Shown: positions 1-14,095, counted from the stretch's first letter. The stretch is DNA of 64,000 nucleotides from Rhabditoides inermis (GCA_963966185.1 CAWZYM010000173.1:124001-188000), one strand, 5' to 3'. The notes: generated by a model not told the origin, from the sequence alone. Made by a program: numbers and translations.

Positions 1-1541
1 CAACTGCCCGTATTCCGTGAATTTGTCGTCGTATTCGTGTGCTCGCGAGAGATTCTTCAGTAATGGCTCCATTATCGAGTGCACCTAAAGAGACGTTGGT
101 TGTGTTAATTTTAAGTGTTTCCTTTTTACAATAGTTTCGCGGAGCATAACTCACGTACGCTTCACACAACGCATAAGATTGGGAATGATAGTTTAGAGCA
201 ATTACAGCTAGTTTACTGATTGTAATACACACCGAGCTTTTAAAGTGACAATTTTATTGATCCGCAATCGGAAAAACATTGAATTTTGAATTGGCGCGCT
301 TTACAAATTTTGGCTATAACTATTGAACTCGAGATGCATATCACATAGGGATATGTTTATCGGTTTCTACGACTTCAGTTTATGCTAGGAACTGAATTTC
401 ATATCAAAATTTTATTTCAAAATTCCCGTCATTCAAGACGTTTTAGACACTCAGCTGTGAAATAACCTCACTTTTTACCCATAAAGCATTCAAAATCAAC
501 TATTTTTTGGGGCAAAAAATAGTTTGAAATCATGAAAAAAGTTCTAGTTTTCAGGTTTAGTAGATGTTATTTGATGTTTTCATCGACTTTTCATCAGTGT
601 ATTATCATTTTTAAGTGAAATTGTCACTTTAACTCGAAAAACTGTACTGTGTGTCAGTTTAGGGTTTCGCTTTTCTGTACGTTTCACTTTTACTTCAAAC
701 TGTTATTGTCGTTATTGAAACAATGAAAATTAGGTCCATGGAATTTCAAAACACATAAAACAACAATTTGAACAACAAATGATGTTCTCACTTGATTCAA
801 TGAGCTGTTGGCTCCTGTGGTGTGGCACAATCGGAGAGTGGTGTTGATGATGTCCTGCCGAGGAATGGGTTATGTCAATCGCTCAGTGTACATAAATATC
901 TCTAGCCTGCGCCAGAACGATAGTTCTCGATCTACTTGCAGCTCTCATCTAGACATCTAGATCTCTTGTTTTGCGCGCCATTGCCTCTCTCACTCTTCCC
1001 ATCTTACTTTCCATCTTCATCTGATCCACTCCACAGCACGCGAATAGACCTATAACTCAATAAAACTTCACATCAGATGTCGTCTATTCTTGTCACAGAT
1101 CAAGCATCAGATGTTTGTGCATTTCCTCCAAACATAATTGTTTCCCGAAATTCCCGCCCGAATTCTCAGGTAGTTATCGGCGCACCTTGTAGATTGCGTG
1201 TATCCGCTGCAGCTTCCGCCGCCGCGATTCCAACTCGTTATCTGCCTGAACACGCACGTAAACAGGTAAACAAAGAGGTAAACAAGTAAACAAACGAGTA
1301 AACAACCCACTTCCAACCATATGAACATGATCGCGCCCATGGCTATGTAGGACAGGAGGAGGATGTTGAGACCGACGTGAGGTAGGAGGATTTTTAGGAG
1401 CTGAGAAAACAATCGATAATCAATCCAGTACTATTATTGAAATAAATATGACGTATAGTACGATGATAGGGAGAGAAAGACGGAGACAAACATACAGAGA
1501 AAGGGAGAAGGGGAGATAGAGAGGGGGAGAGGGAGAGAGAG

Positions 1542-1586
<45 letters not shown>

Positions 1587-2465
1587 GGGAGAGAGAGGGA
1601 GAGAGAGCTGCCCACCTTGATGACCCTCTTCCATATCGGCTCCTTCGGCTTCCTCTCCTCCGTCTCCTCCCCATCTCCTCTTCTGTACTCATCCCACTTC
1701 ACCCGACCGATGTTCTCTGCAAAAAAATACGATTTTCACAAATCCTGAAACCTATTTTTATGCGATATGACTTTACCATAATGATGTACCTGAAATGGTG
1801 ATTTTTGACTATTTCTAAATTGTTATCCAGTTTATGATGTACATAAACTTTCATGAAACAAAATATGACGTAGACCTCGTGAACTTCTTTCGCTTGTGCC
1901 TTGGATTCGGTTTTGTGTTTATACCACTTTGCGTAGGAATGAGGTCGAGACGTCGTGAACAATGTATTTGCCAGCGACAAAACATGATGGTGACTAGAAA
2001 GCACATGTCCTCTCTCTCTTTCTCTCTTTCTCTCTCTCTCTCTTTCTCAATTTCTCTTTCAATCAATCAATCAATCAATCATTTATCCGGAATCGTTATA
2101 TCTGAACATGACAACACAATCATTATGATAGGAAGCATACAGTAGTGCCTTAGATCTACGATGATAGATACATAGGCTAACGCCGGGGAAAGACAGGTAG
2201 GCTGACGAGGTTAGTGGCGGGAAGACGATACTCGATCGATAATCATTCCTGGACCATTAGAGTACCATTCTTGACGTGTAGAGCTCCGGGTGGTCCTTTG
2301 CTCCATGCCAAGTAGTATCTCCTCGCGCCATAGCTGCTTCCACATGAGGGTACTTCCCGCCGCCTCACTGGTTACTCGGGAAGGATTCTTGTCGATGACC
2401 GAACATTCGGCGGCGGCGGGGCGAAATGAAGACCCGACCGCACGCCGCGGGGAAAAGAAGAAGAA

Positions 2466-2505
<40 letters not shown>

Positions 2506-4758
2506 CCTGCCCTTCTACACTTCTACACCTATCAGCAAGTGGCAAGTGCTCTGTCAGCGATGACGCGGTTTACACCTACATTCTACACATTCTTTTTGAG
2601 GTGAAAATAAAACAAACTACAAATGACGATACATTGAGGGAAACACATAAAAAATACTAATACGCATGCTCTGAAACGTAAGAAGTATGATTATGGTTTA
2701 CATTGTTCATTGTATATTTATTGTAAACTGTCATCATATGCGATGTCATCGCATCGTTTTCTCTACATCAAATTGAATTTTGATCAGCGAATACTGAACT
2801 TAAAAAAATACATAAGCGTACTTACTTGACCAATCCATTCTTCAGTGATTAACTGCGCAACAAATCTAGTACATTATCAGGACACTTATTATCTACAAGA
2901 TATACTGTCCAGCCACACTGGCAAATACATGAAACCAGGCATACGCTGTAAGTGAACTTGCTTAATAGTAGACCAACTGGTCCAGTACAGTATTCTATAA
3001 TACTTATCATTGATAGAGCACGAGAAATGCACGAGAAGTGGGTGATTTACATATTTGATATCACCATGATGCGTTTTACAATGTATACTTACGACTACAT
3101 TTGGAATGGACCTCTGAGCATGAGAGAGAGAGAGGAATGGTTGGCAGATTCAGATGATGCGGTGTTTCAAGGTATTTGGCAAGGCAATCGACCTCTGAGC
3201 ATTGGCGGGAGGTGCTCATCTGGGAGCCCGGCCACAAACGAGAGGTCGGCGAAGGGCAGCGACAACCGCGGGTGCGACACGTGCTGGAAGATGCGGCCGA
3301 TCCCAGCTGAGCCCATCGCAGAATACCAGGCAAGACTGGTAAGTCGGCGATAATTGCGATTGGGGAGAGCGGCCAGTGGGGCCAGTGGTAATGCGATACG
3401 GTTCGCGCATCTCGAGCCAGCCAGCACTCGGAAGAAGGGAGGGGAGAGAGAGAAAGAGAGAGGGTGGGAGAGAGAGAGAGAGAAAGAGAGAGAGAGAAAG
3501 AGAGAGAGAGATTGAGACCGAGAGTTTCTTCCATTACGGGTCATCGATATTCGCGCATTTAGGGAAGGGAGCGCGAGAACGAGGCTACACGCAATACGTT
3601 TCAAAGACCAAGTATGACACGTTGAATTTGTTTCTATTTCAATGTTTCACCACGAATCGCCAGCACTCTCAAAGATGGATGTGTAAGCTCGTAAAATCAA
3701 CTGCTTGTAGAAAAAGTGTTATGCTTGTACCTAATCATTGTAATTATCACAGATTGTGTTGCGTGAAACGTACAATTCATAACCCACACTCATTACACCC
3801 CTCTGTCTCTCACTAGGCTTTGATGTGCCAATCAGCGCTCGCACTAATTCGATTGATTGGAAAGCGCGCGCGAAGTGTCGAGATCCACACACAAATCACA
3901 CTCTCTCGCGCCGCCCCCCCTCCCCAGGCGTATATCCGAGAAGTGAACACACACTTTTATCGCGCCCAGAAATCATCACACACATGTGTGCCAGACAAGA
4001 GAGGGAGAGAGAGAGGGAGAGAGAGGGGGGAGGGAAAGAGGCAAAAAGAAGAATCAGCGGGATGATGAAAGTGAAACGTGATATCTTCGCGCGAGGGCGA
4101 GATATATGGACACTATGGACAGCGAGGAAAAGGGATCGGCGTCAAAGCACAATCATCAGCGAACACTATAGGCAATTAAAGAGGGCACGCGGGGCCCTCT
4201 CTTTTGGCTTGAAATATGGCTCGCGCCAAATTTAAAAAAAAGCGATATTAAAATTTGATTGGATTTGAAAATGTAATGAGATAGCATAATCAGATTGTCA
4301 TCATTATGCATTATCAGAACGTTTTTTTTAATGCGTAGTATGTTAGCATGCTATAGGCGAACTCAGAATTGCAAAAACAACATTTCTGCGCAGTTAAACC
4401 CCACGATGAAACGTACACGCAACAAACACAAAACAAAAAAAACAGACTCACCAAAGAATATGAAGCTCTCTCGCTGTCCTGTGTTATGTCTGCTCAGCAT
4501 CCTCCCCGATATCGTTCGACTGGGCGGTTTGCTGGGCGGTCGACTGGGCGGTCGGCTGGGATTGCGGAACGGGGGTCGGGGGAAGTACACTGGCACTTCG
4601 GGCACCGGGTCCACCTCGATGCTCCTGCCCCACGACGACGAGGCTAGCGACGGCCGGTGGTCGATCCCCGCCAGACCGCTCTTCCGCCGCGGCCATCCCG
4701 GATGGTAGTTGGTGAGGGTGAGCCGGCGGAACTGCAGCGCCGCTCCGGTCGAGCCCAT
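1..4758 (-). CDS. Two-pore-domain (TWK/K2P) potassium channel, 5' part; gene continues beyond the left edge
   Basis: K2P subunits form background K+ leak channels in the plasma membrane. Exons read on the minus strand: 4452-4758 (starts MGSTGAALQF, Pro/Arg-rich tail), 1616-1716 (ENIGRVKWDEYRR, charged), 1311-1400 (first membrane segment, LLKILLPHVGLNILLLSYIA then MGAIMFIWLE), 1186-1245 (ADNELESRRRKLQRIHAIYK), 792-854 (DIINTTLRLC..., with an N-T-T glycosylation site as expected of the M1-P1 extracellular loop) and 1-84 (VHSIMEPLLKNLSRAHEYDD...). All junctions have GT-AG and matching phases (1,0,0,0,0). The LLPHVGLxxL...GAxxFxxLE block is typical of M1 in nematode TWK channels. Pore loops and M2-M4 lie outside the window, so the subfamily cannot be fixed. 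The intron at 1401-1615 holds a long GA tract, CT-rich in the sense strand. Confidence 0.8.
1480..1608. repeat. GA microsatellite in a K2P intron
   Basis: A (GA)n/(GGGAGA) purine tract of about 130 bp inside the intron between the N-terminal and M1 exons. Similar tracts elsewhere include 5572-5660, 6684-6724, 7141-7190, 7399-7456, 9727-9790, 9853-9915, 11826-11920, 22098-22158, 28180-28236, 31230-31316, 33711-33760, 35219-35330, 39935-40060, 44104-44150, 45320-45368 and 54407-54440. Confidence 0.95.
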
Positions 4759-5571
4759 GATCAGCGTCGTCGGCAGCCGGCGGTTGAAGTGTCCATGAAC
4801 GCTCGGGTTTACACTGGGGGTGATTGAGAGAGAGAGGGAGGGTGAGTGAAGGCTGCAACACGCAATGACCACAAGTTGGCGCAAAAAAGCGACCGAACGA
4901 AGAGTGTACTGAGTGAGTGAGGAGAAGAAGGGAAGGAGATAGACGATACCTAGACACGGACATGTTAACACGAAACGCTATAGCCTCGAGGGTTGTGTTT
5001 CACTGAGAGGTTGCAAGAAGGTGAACGATCCATCAACCATCACGCAAAAGCTCGTATCTATTTTGAACCGATCGAGTCAAACTGAAAATGAAATGCAACC
5101 AGGAACTGCTATGACTAGTCGCGCTCGTGATATCTGTTCAGGAAATTTGATCTACACAAGATGCGAATAGCAGGAAGGTCCAAACGTCAGGCATTAATAC
5201 TCATCAACACAATACCGATATCGCCATGCCAAATGTTGCGAATCTCCGAAAAAAGTATACTCGAATAGCCACTTTTCAAAAAAATGAGGTAATACGAGGT
5301 GATAGCCTCTCCTGCGAGGGATCAATGGGTGCCACACCTGGCTGTGCGAGAGAGCGGCGAGCCGGCGAGACGCGCAGACGCGCAGACGCTTCGGCGAGAG
5401 AGTGCGGCGATCGGGGAGAGCAGAGGCGGCGGGTGGAAGTGGAAGGTGGATTTCGTCGGGAGTGAAGGTGGATTTTGTTTTGAGTAGCCGGAGGGACGGT
5501 GTGAAGTTGAGTGGTGTGAGTCGGGTTGCTGCCGACTGGCGGCTCGGGTTATTGTTGTTCCGCGATGACAG

Positions 5572-5632
<61 letters not shown>

Positions 5633-6176
5633 GGAGGGGGTGAGGGAGAGGGAGGGAGGGGGTGAGGGTGGGTGTTGTTCGCGTGACGAGTCAGAGGACA
5701 GACTGCACTGGTTTTTGAATGTGAGTGATTTCATTTGTTACCTGTGAGATGACAATTACCAGTACGCGAATCATAATCACGTTTTCATATTACCAACATG
5801 TGCAACGTCTATATCCATACCGAAACGTTGAGAACATAGTTATATTACGTTTCATCAGACACCACATGAAAACGTGTCGAATTATACGTTAGCAATCCAT
5901 GTTGTATATGTATTGCAGTTTTTCACACCATGAAACAGCTACGGTGAGATACTGCAAAGCCACAAGTACAGTCATCTCGGTGGGTCTGATGTCTGAAGGC
6001 TACTACAACTCTATCAATCATTCCCACGGTATAAAACAAGAACATGCCTGAAACTTGCACAGCTTACCAGGCACTATCATCTTTAAAGCCAAGAACTTTT
6101 TACTAATAATATTTACAACAAAGTGTAATAAACTAAATAAAAGTACATCAAACCTTAACTAGTACAATAAACTCAC

Positions 6177-6264
6177 TGCAGGTGGGGTTGCCGGCGTAGA
6201 GTGGCAGTAGGGCGACGTTGACGGGCGCTCGTCGGATCTGATTGGACGCCCAGCGACCGAACAT
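6177..6264 (-). CDS. Candidate alternative first exon of the K2P gene (MFGRW...)
   Basis: Open from an ATG at 6264: MFGRWASNQIRRAPVNVALL, then PLYAGNPTC, ending at a strong donor (CTGCA|gtgagttt). The exon ends in phase 1, the phase needed to join the K2P exon at 1616-1716. No homology is recognised. Start use is inferred; no promoter is evident. Confidence 0.45.
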
Positions 6265-6682
6265 ACCCTCTCCCCTCTCACCCTCAACATCACGCGTGGC
6301 ACGACGCGACAACGGGAATTGCGTCAACATACAGACGACGTGGCAGATGACGTGCACGTCAGAAGGGACTTGCACGTCGAAGCAGATGACGTGCGCGTCG
6401 GAATAGAGCGCGCAGAAGGCGTGGGAAGAGTAGGTGGTATTCAGTATTCGAAGAACTTCGAGGAAGAAGGAAATACGCGTGAATGCCAGAAATGAAGAAA
6501 GAGAGTGTGTGTGAGCGTGAATTGCACTTGGATTTTTGTTTAAATTCGAGTTCGATAGAGTGGGAGAAAGAGACAAATTATGTAAACCAATGATTGCGGA
6601 AAGAAAACACATTTCTATAGAAAATAGACAGTGTGTGTAGTTACGTTCTGTACAATTGTGGACTGGTGAGAAACTCCATTAT

Positions 6683-6725
<43 letters not shown>

Positions 6726-7138
6726 ACACTGGCGTGAATAGCTAAAGATGTTTAGCGACGCAAAGAATATTTGCGAAAACAAACACACCGCTAATAATAT
6801 AATGCATTTTCTTTAATCCTCCAACTCGCGCTCTTTCTCTCTACCACTTTCTCTTACATATCTACATAATCCTTATGCTTACATGATAATTAGTGTGCAC
6901 GAGCGTAGGAAAGAGTAGAAAGGAAAGAGCAAAGAAGCCAGAGTGTTGTGACACTCGGTGGAAATTGGTGCGGAGAAAGCAAGAAAGCATTGGTGATTAT
7001 GTGTGTATGTGTGTGTGTACACACAACACACACACATAGACATACAATACAAATGTCAATAGAGAGATTATGACAAGCCGCCTCGAAATAGCCTGGATAC
7101 GAAGAGTTCATGCCGATTTATAGGCGTGAGAAGAAGAA

Positions 7139-7180
<42 letters not shown>

Positions 7181-7398
7181 TTCTCTCTTTCCTGTGTACA
7201 GATACAGATGAAGAGTGTTCATTAGCGCATTTGCCTGGCGGCGATATCAACAATTATGGAGATACTGAAGTAAATTGTACGATACAACGATACACAAAAA
7301 AACGGGGCGGACTCTATTTTAGGGAGTATAGCTTACGCGGTGACCGACGGAGTGTGAATAACATAATGAGACATCTTCCGGGTAGATGGGGATCTATG

Positions 7399-7446
<48 letters not shown>

Positions 7447-7968
7447 AGAGAGCGAAAGAATGTGTTGCCTATATCTCCCGCGGAAAGAGTGCGCATGAAT
7501 TTATCAAATATTGCGTGTGAGAAGGCGAAATGGTCTGTGATGTGAGTAGGCTTCCGAAGGTCTCAGAAGGACGACCATTCCAGAGCAACCTAATCAAAAA
7601 GGGTTCAGACGTGCGCGGTGGAAAAAATGCGGACTGCGAGAACTAATTGTGAGTCATAACCCCATTGGAAGACTGAGAGGGTCTTGGAACGAGAGAAAAA
7701 GTGACATCTCGAATGTCGCTATGGCTATGCATGGTCCATGGTGCAAGAGGATGCTGGGCAGGCAATGTATAGAAAAGGGATGGATTGAGAGTGATGTCAT
7801 ACAAGTGATACATTACAAAACACCCCTTACTTCTTCAGTATTTAATATTTTCTTAATCAAACACTGATATAACACTCTCGTCAGTTCGTAGGTCTTGTAG
7901 GTTATATGGTGATTCCAACAAAACCGGAAGAGTTCGAAACCGACTGTGGTAAAAACTTGAAATCTTAC

Positions 7969-8164
7969 GCAGTAGATTGACGAGCTCGAGTTGCGCGCTG
8001 GCCGATGAGATGCCCATCTTCTCGTAGATGCCGACAGCGACGTCGTCCGCGGTGACGACGTCTAGCCGACGCCGGCGACCTTCTAGCATCACGCCGATGT
8101 TACGTGAATGCATACGGGACGCGGCGACGTAGAGATACAATATGATGAGGCGCCATGAATTCAT
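7969..8164 (-). CDS. Candidate alternative first exon of the K2P gene (MNSW.../MHSRN...)
   Basis: Open from ATG 8164 (MNSWRLIILYLYVAASR...) or ATG 8113 (MHSRNIGVMLEGRRRRLDVV...), ending ...QLELVNLL at a strong donor (CTGC|gtaagatt). Either start gives phase 1, compatible with the common K2P exon at 1616-1716. GC content is high and codon-like compared with its surroundings, which supports coding. The function of the segment is unknown. Confidence 0.5.
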
Positions 8165-9341
8165 CAAGAGAGAGAGGGGGAAGAAGTCACAACAACAGAA
8201 CGTGGGAATGTGGGCGAAAGCTGGGGCGAGATTCGGCTTATGAACAGACTCTGCACTTCACTATGAACGGAGATTGGTGCGGAAGGAAAACGAAGACGCG
8301 GCGCCAGAAATGATGAAAGATGAAACTCGAGACGAAAGCTGGCGGCTCCATATCTCAGCACGACCACTCACCAACCGAGAACAGCGAAAGAGACAAATCG
8401 GAGAGTGACAGGAGACATGCTGACAGGGGGAATACAAAATATTTTGCCTAACGAGAGCAGTTCGGAAAGTGTACTGACAGGCGATGAAAGATGGACAGGC
8501 AGTTGTATCAAAACAAGATTGTCATATCAAATGAGTGAGTGTTGTCCGGACAGACTGGATAAAGAGACAGAAAGGAAAGAGGAAATCGGCGTAGTTGTGT
8601 GGTGTGTGCATGAGTGCTCTATGTGTGGGAGGGTATGGGAGTCGCAGGAGACAAGTGTCGTCTCTGTGACTAGCAGTGATAAGTGACCTCAGCGCGGTCA
8701 ATCATTCCACAAAGAGAGAGACACCACAGAAGCGCAAGTGAGTCCGAGAGAGCATTGTGACTCACATTATTGCTTTTCTACTGTCTTTTCTACGATCACA
8801 TTTCCCACTGAGCAAGCTGCCACTGCTTTCTAATCACATTTCATAGTGTTTGTTGGTGTGCACTGAGTGTTTTGGCGGGAAACAGAACACACGTGTGGAT
8901 TCAATTGTTGGGGGAGCTGACCCCTGGAATGCAATCTGTGGCGGCTCGCGCGTTTTCTTTTTCGGAGCGAGCGCATTGTCGCGTCGCCTCTCGGCGTCTT
9001 CTCTAGAGACTATTGACTCAACAAGTAAGTGGGCAGACGGCGGGCGAGAGAGCACGCAAAGAGGAGAGGGGCAGACAGGATTGGCGGGGGTCAATGTGAC
9101 AAGAAAAACGAGGAGTAAGTAGTGTCCGGCTGTTCCCTGGAAGAGACAACCACTTCCAGGCGCATACAGGAAACCCAGGAAATCCACATTTGCATATGTA
9201 CGCGTCTAAGAATCTGTGCTATTCGGAGAGCAGGTATTTGGGCTAACATGTAATTACGAGGCGAAGAATACATAAGGTGGTAAACAAAACATGAATCATG
9301 ATAATCACGGAATTCGGAAAACAATATAACAACATTCTCAC

Positions 9342-9444
9342 CTGCCGACCGTGCCTTGCTGAACTTGCTCTTTCTGGAGACGCGGGAGGGACTGCGGTTT
9401 CGCCCCACCATCAACGTCGAGCCACCAAGCACGTGACTGTACAT
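9342..9444 (-). CDS. Candidate alternative first exon of the K2P gene (MYSHVLGG...)
   Basis: Open from ATG 9444: MYSHVLGGSTLMVGRNRSPS, then a Ser/Arg/Lys-rich end (RVSRKSKFSKARSA). The donor is GGCAG|gtgaga in phase 1, as for the other three candidates. Basic, serine-rich N-termini of this kind could carry kinase sites; that is inference only. Confidence 0.45.
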
Positions 9445-9735
9445 CTCCAATGTTCAAAAGACGACGAACAAGGAATATGCCGACAGTAGCGAATGCGGAT
9501 TCTGCCTTATATGGATAGATAGACAGATCGTACGTCGGGAATCGATGGTTGTTGTTGCTTGGGCGGGGAAGGTGGGACGAGCGTAGAATGATAATCTACC
9601 CACACCACCACCACACACACCAATTACGTATGTGGAATCGAAAAACGCGAGGTGGCTGTGGGGAAGGCAGGATGAATGATGCCAAATGAGTGCGTGAGTG
9701 AGTGAGCGCCAATCAACTCACACACACACTCTCTC

Positions 9736-9768
<33 letters not shown>

Positions 9769-9863
9769 AGCTCTCTCTCTCTCTCTCTTTATGCCTTTAT
9801 ATGGAAGGATCCATAGGCAAACGAGTGGCGGTGACAGCTAGCAACATTGAGAGCGAGAGACAC

Positions 9864-9912
<49 letters not shown>

Positions 9913-11885
9913 GGAAGGGAGAGATGAACACTTATAAAACGACTATGTACACTTCACGACCACGTCATTCTTTGTAATTTAAATATAGTTAAAATATACA
10001 TACATAACTCTTTTGTAAGTAATACCCACCCTCATTGCTTCTTCTGTCTGACAGCTGAGCAGCTGGGTGAAGGGAGCCGCTTCTTAAAATTATTATTCAG
10101 TGAGATGCCAACAGCTTGATACATTTCCTCATTCAATTTAAACAAAACGTACAAACCAATCCTAAAAAGATAAAAGATCACCTGATAAGTGGATGGTTGC
10201 TGGGTGTTCGGATGAGCTGACCGTACGTGTGGAACGTCGCCCCTGCCGCCGTCGAACCCATCGTGCAATCTGAACGAGGATGATCAGTTGATTATATGAT
10301 TACTGATTGTGATCAGCTGATAACTGATCAATATCAGATGTCTACATACATATGACTACTGTGATTCAATGTACAACGGCGAGTACTCGAGGAACTGTGA
10401 ATAGTCATTTTGGGACAGAATCTATTTTGCATCCCCTACTGCAACAAATGCACCTTTGAACATGAACATTGATTTTAAAGACACATAGCGATAATTCGAC
10501 GTTGCGCAAATTCAAATCGACCAATCGGCAAATATAGATAAATCTCGTGAGACGGGCGTAATAGACGGCTAGTTATTCGCTTCTTCCCTTTTTCCTCTCT
10601 CTACCTCTCTCTCCCCTCCCTCTCTCTCTCCCTCCCTGTCTCTCTCGTTCTTTGTTGACTCGTAGGAGGGCGATGATACAAGGCGACACACTCCCGATAA
10701 ACCAAGCGAATACTTGAAAACAATGAGCGTGACGCGTCTCGTATACACGTATACTAGGAGCGTCTTCACACCTAGAAACCTAGGACCTAGACCACCTAGA
10801 CATGCGACCTCGCGTGTCGATGAGGTAAACGGAGTAAACAAGTATTCCAGAAATAGCATTCACGATGTATGATTTCTGATTTATTGCCACTGAAATATGC
10901 ATTGATCATTTGAGGTGTTATCTTATTGAAACGTATGAAATTTATCGCACACTCTTCGCTCGCACATTATTTCGAAGAGCGGAACATTGGGATTAATACG
11001 TACACTAGCTGGAAAGGTGTCACCACGAGAACATTAATAAATCGGATAAGATACACTTTTGTTTTGATTGATTATCTATATATATGCAGTGTCTAGGCAT
11101 TCGTGAAATTGATATCATCAATCCGTTCACATTTTACGATTCGCGCGAAACGTATGCTTTAAAAAAAACGTACGCGGTACAAAAACGGGCTCACCTTGTG
11201 AGTGAATCACTCCTCTACCGTGCAGGCATCCGATCGCTTCGCCCTCTAGCCCTCTACCGTACTGCCAATGAGAGTACACTGAAAGAAGGAGAAGAAAAAG
11301 GACGTCGCCCCGAAAAGGGAAAGCGGCGAAGGATAACGACATTATGTTTCTATGCATAACTCGGTTATACGGGAGAGGGGCGCGCGTTGCGCTGACTGGT
11401 TGGGAGACACCAGATGTGACCCCGGCAGGGCATGGGAATGCTAGGCTAGCCAGAGAGGAGAACATAAAACACGAGCGGACGACGTGTGAAGGGACTAATC
11501 ACTGGTGATTTGATCTAGCGTTAGGTTTGCACTGTTCGGAACTGGAATAACACATTATTAGCGTTTCACTGATGTTTGCTATTGGATTGGATTGGAGTGG
11601 ATTGTCGGAGTCGGGAAGATTTGAGCGCATAAATGAGGAAGTAATTATACATCGATGCAATTATGATAATCACTTTGAATAGATAAAAAAGCAAAATGTC
11701 CACAATCCAAATAAACCAATGCCAGGCGATGTTGTTTGGAGTAGTAGAATTGTGAGACGGGAAAACTACTCGTGTTGGTCGGAGAAAGAGAGGTGTCACC
11801 ACGGGGTCCCTTCTCTGGGGACCAATGGAATGCGAGAGAGAGAGAGAGAGAGACAGGGTGGTCGCGCACGCCTCAGAGGGAGAGA

Positions 11886-11922
<37 letters not shown>

Positions 11923-12172
11923 GGGGGTGTCAATGGAATACGCACGCACTTTTCTCACAATTGCATTGGCAACAAAGATATCGTGTAAATTGGCGAAGGC
12001 CATGTTTGAGGCTGAGAATAGTGAGGAAAACATGAAGTGATATCAGCGCAATGAATCGGGAGCTGACAAAGGAAGCGCGTCTCTAGCGAAAACATGGGAA
12101 TGTACTCTCAATGGTCTCTCCTCTTCTGTCTCCATCTCTTTGACTCTCTCTCTCTCCCTCCCTTCTTCTCCA

Positions 12173-12205
<33 letters not shown>

Positions 12206-12348
12206 CCTCCCTCTCTCTCCCTCTCTCCCTCCCTCTCTCTCTCCTTCCACTCTCGGCTGCTGCCGCAGAAATGATCTATTACCCCCGACAAACAGGCGAC
12301 ATATCAATGCGTGTTGCACATGAAAGAAGTCCGGGCAGGCCATGTAAG

Positions 12349-12381
<33 letters not shown>

Positions 12382-13246
12382 CGAGAGAGGGGGAGAGAGA
12401 TAGAGAGAGATACAGAGGGGGAGAGAGAACGGGAGAGGGGAGAGAGAGAGAGAGAGATGACAAAGGGAGGAAGATGTCACATTGGGTCCGACGGGACTCA
12501 ACCGCCACTGCCCGGAGATATGATCACCAACGATGCACTTCAGATTCATAACTCATCTGAAGAAGACAAAGCCACAAAGACGCACCGACCACCAGAGAGC
12601 TAGTAATCTCCGAACAAAAAACATTAGGGGAGTGACATGTGGTTATCCAGATTCTAGAATATGAAGGGAGTGAGGGAGACCGCGCGGATCGGGAAAGTGG
12701 ATGTGCGTGACGGAAGAAAGGGAGTGGACAGAGCCCGGAGACACTCTTCTCTCTCGCTATGACACCAACAACAAACAATTAATCCCTGCGCGGCGCTTCC
12801 TTGTTTGGTGAGAGAGAGAGGGGGGGGGGGGGACTTAACAAGTTGCAATAGTGCGAACACATGTAACATGTTGTGGATGCGTTCTTTTGTCTGGGAAATT
12901 AGTGAGAGGGAACGCTGCTCTCATCTCTCCCCTCCCTCCTTCTCTCTCGCCTATTAAAAAGTGCAGCATGTGGACAGTTTATGACCTGCCATACCCCCGC
13001 TCTCTCGCACCACAATTAGAGAGACAAGCCACAGATGAAACGTATCGCGTCAAGAAACGTAACACGCGAAACGTAACAACGCACAATGGGATTAGCGCAA
13101 ATGAAATGAGAAAACGAAGACGCCCAGAGACGAAAGTCGTTTGTGAGTGTGAGACGAGAGAGGATGGAACAACGTAACCTCGAGTCAGAGGGATAACGCG
13201 GTAAGGAAGCGCTCTGGGGGGATGTCCAAGCCTCTCTCTCTCCCCC

Positions 13247-13291
<45 letters not shown>

Positions 13292-14095
13292 CTCCCACGC
13301 GCAGCTTACTCGTGTAAAGTCTTAAAGGGAGAGTACACTCTGAATACCGAAGTTCAGTTCTCTGAATACCGAAGTTCAGTACCGGGATGTGAAAATATGA
13401 TGAAAACAACTCAGTTTTGTCAATACAACTATTTACTGAAAATGTCTGCAAGTTGATGAACATTGAGCGCAAAATGAATGCAGAAATTACCAATTTTCAA
13501 TGTTCAACAGAATTTTGAAAAACAGAACAGGTAAATCCGACACATAGTTGTATTGGCAAAACTACATTATTTTCAACATATGTTCACATCCCGGAGCTAA
13601 CTTCGAAAGAGTGTACATTCCGTTTTAAGTGATGCGTACACGACAGAGTGGTGCACACTGATGGAATGGCTGATGGTGCTATGAAGGTATAGTCGAACCT
13701 CGTCTCTCCGTCTTTTCAAGCGTCTCCCCGAGTATAAACTCATTTCGTGCGAGGGAGCGCGAAAGCAATATGAAAAAAGAGAGCCTCTCTTTCCGCTCTC
13801 TCCCCCGCGAAACCACGAAAATACTAGCCAATGCTATAACTTGTAACTGTTGTGTACTTGTTGCGCGCCATAAAACTAGAGACGAGGAACGTCTTCGTAA
13901 ACGAGCCATCGAATGGTCTCGTCGGTCTATCACCCTAGACTGCTACATCTCACGACTACATTACTCTCGAGTCGCCCGATTCGGATGTGCTCGATGCAAA
14001 ATGTGTATTCACAAAATGGGGACATACACAACTTCATGGGTCAATGTTGGGTGAAACATGAAGATATAAGAGACCGGGAAATCAATAAATCAATA
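9445..14095. other. No gene recognised; repeat-rich spacer
   Basis: About 4.6 kb with many GA/CT tracts (9727-9915, 11826-11920, 12137-12460, 13231-13289) and AT-rich DNA. One ATG exon-like block at 10182-10261 (minus, MGSTAAGATF...) resembles the start of the K2P exon at 4758 but ends in phase 2, so it cannot splice directly to the common exon. No other coding signal is convincing. Confidence 0.6.
13326..13624. mobile_element. Foldback MITE-like element flanked by TTAA
   Basis: A block of about 299 bp whose ends are imperfect inverted repeats: left GGGAGAGTACACTC, right GAGTGTACATTCC. The similarity continues inward (CCGGGATGTGAA / TTCACATCCCGG, and TACAACTAT / ATAGTTGTA). TTAA lies directly outside both ends (13322-13325 and 13625-13628). 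The left arm also carries a 22-bp tandem duplication (CTGAATACCGAAGTTCAG twice). No coding capacity. Probably a decayed non-autonomous DNA transposon. Confidence 0.5.

Noticed and set aside
10182..10261. A fifth K2P first exon (MGSTAAGATF..., minus)
   Set aside because: It starts like the exon at 4758 but ends in phase 2, which would frameshift into a stop in the common exon at 1616-1716; an extra exon would be needed and none is evident.
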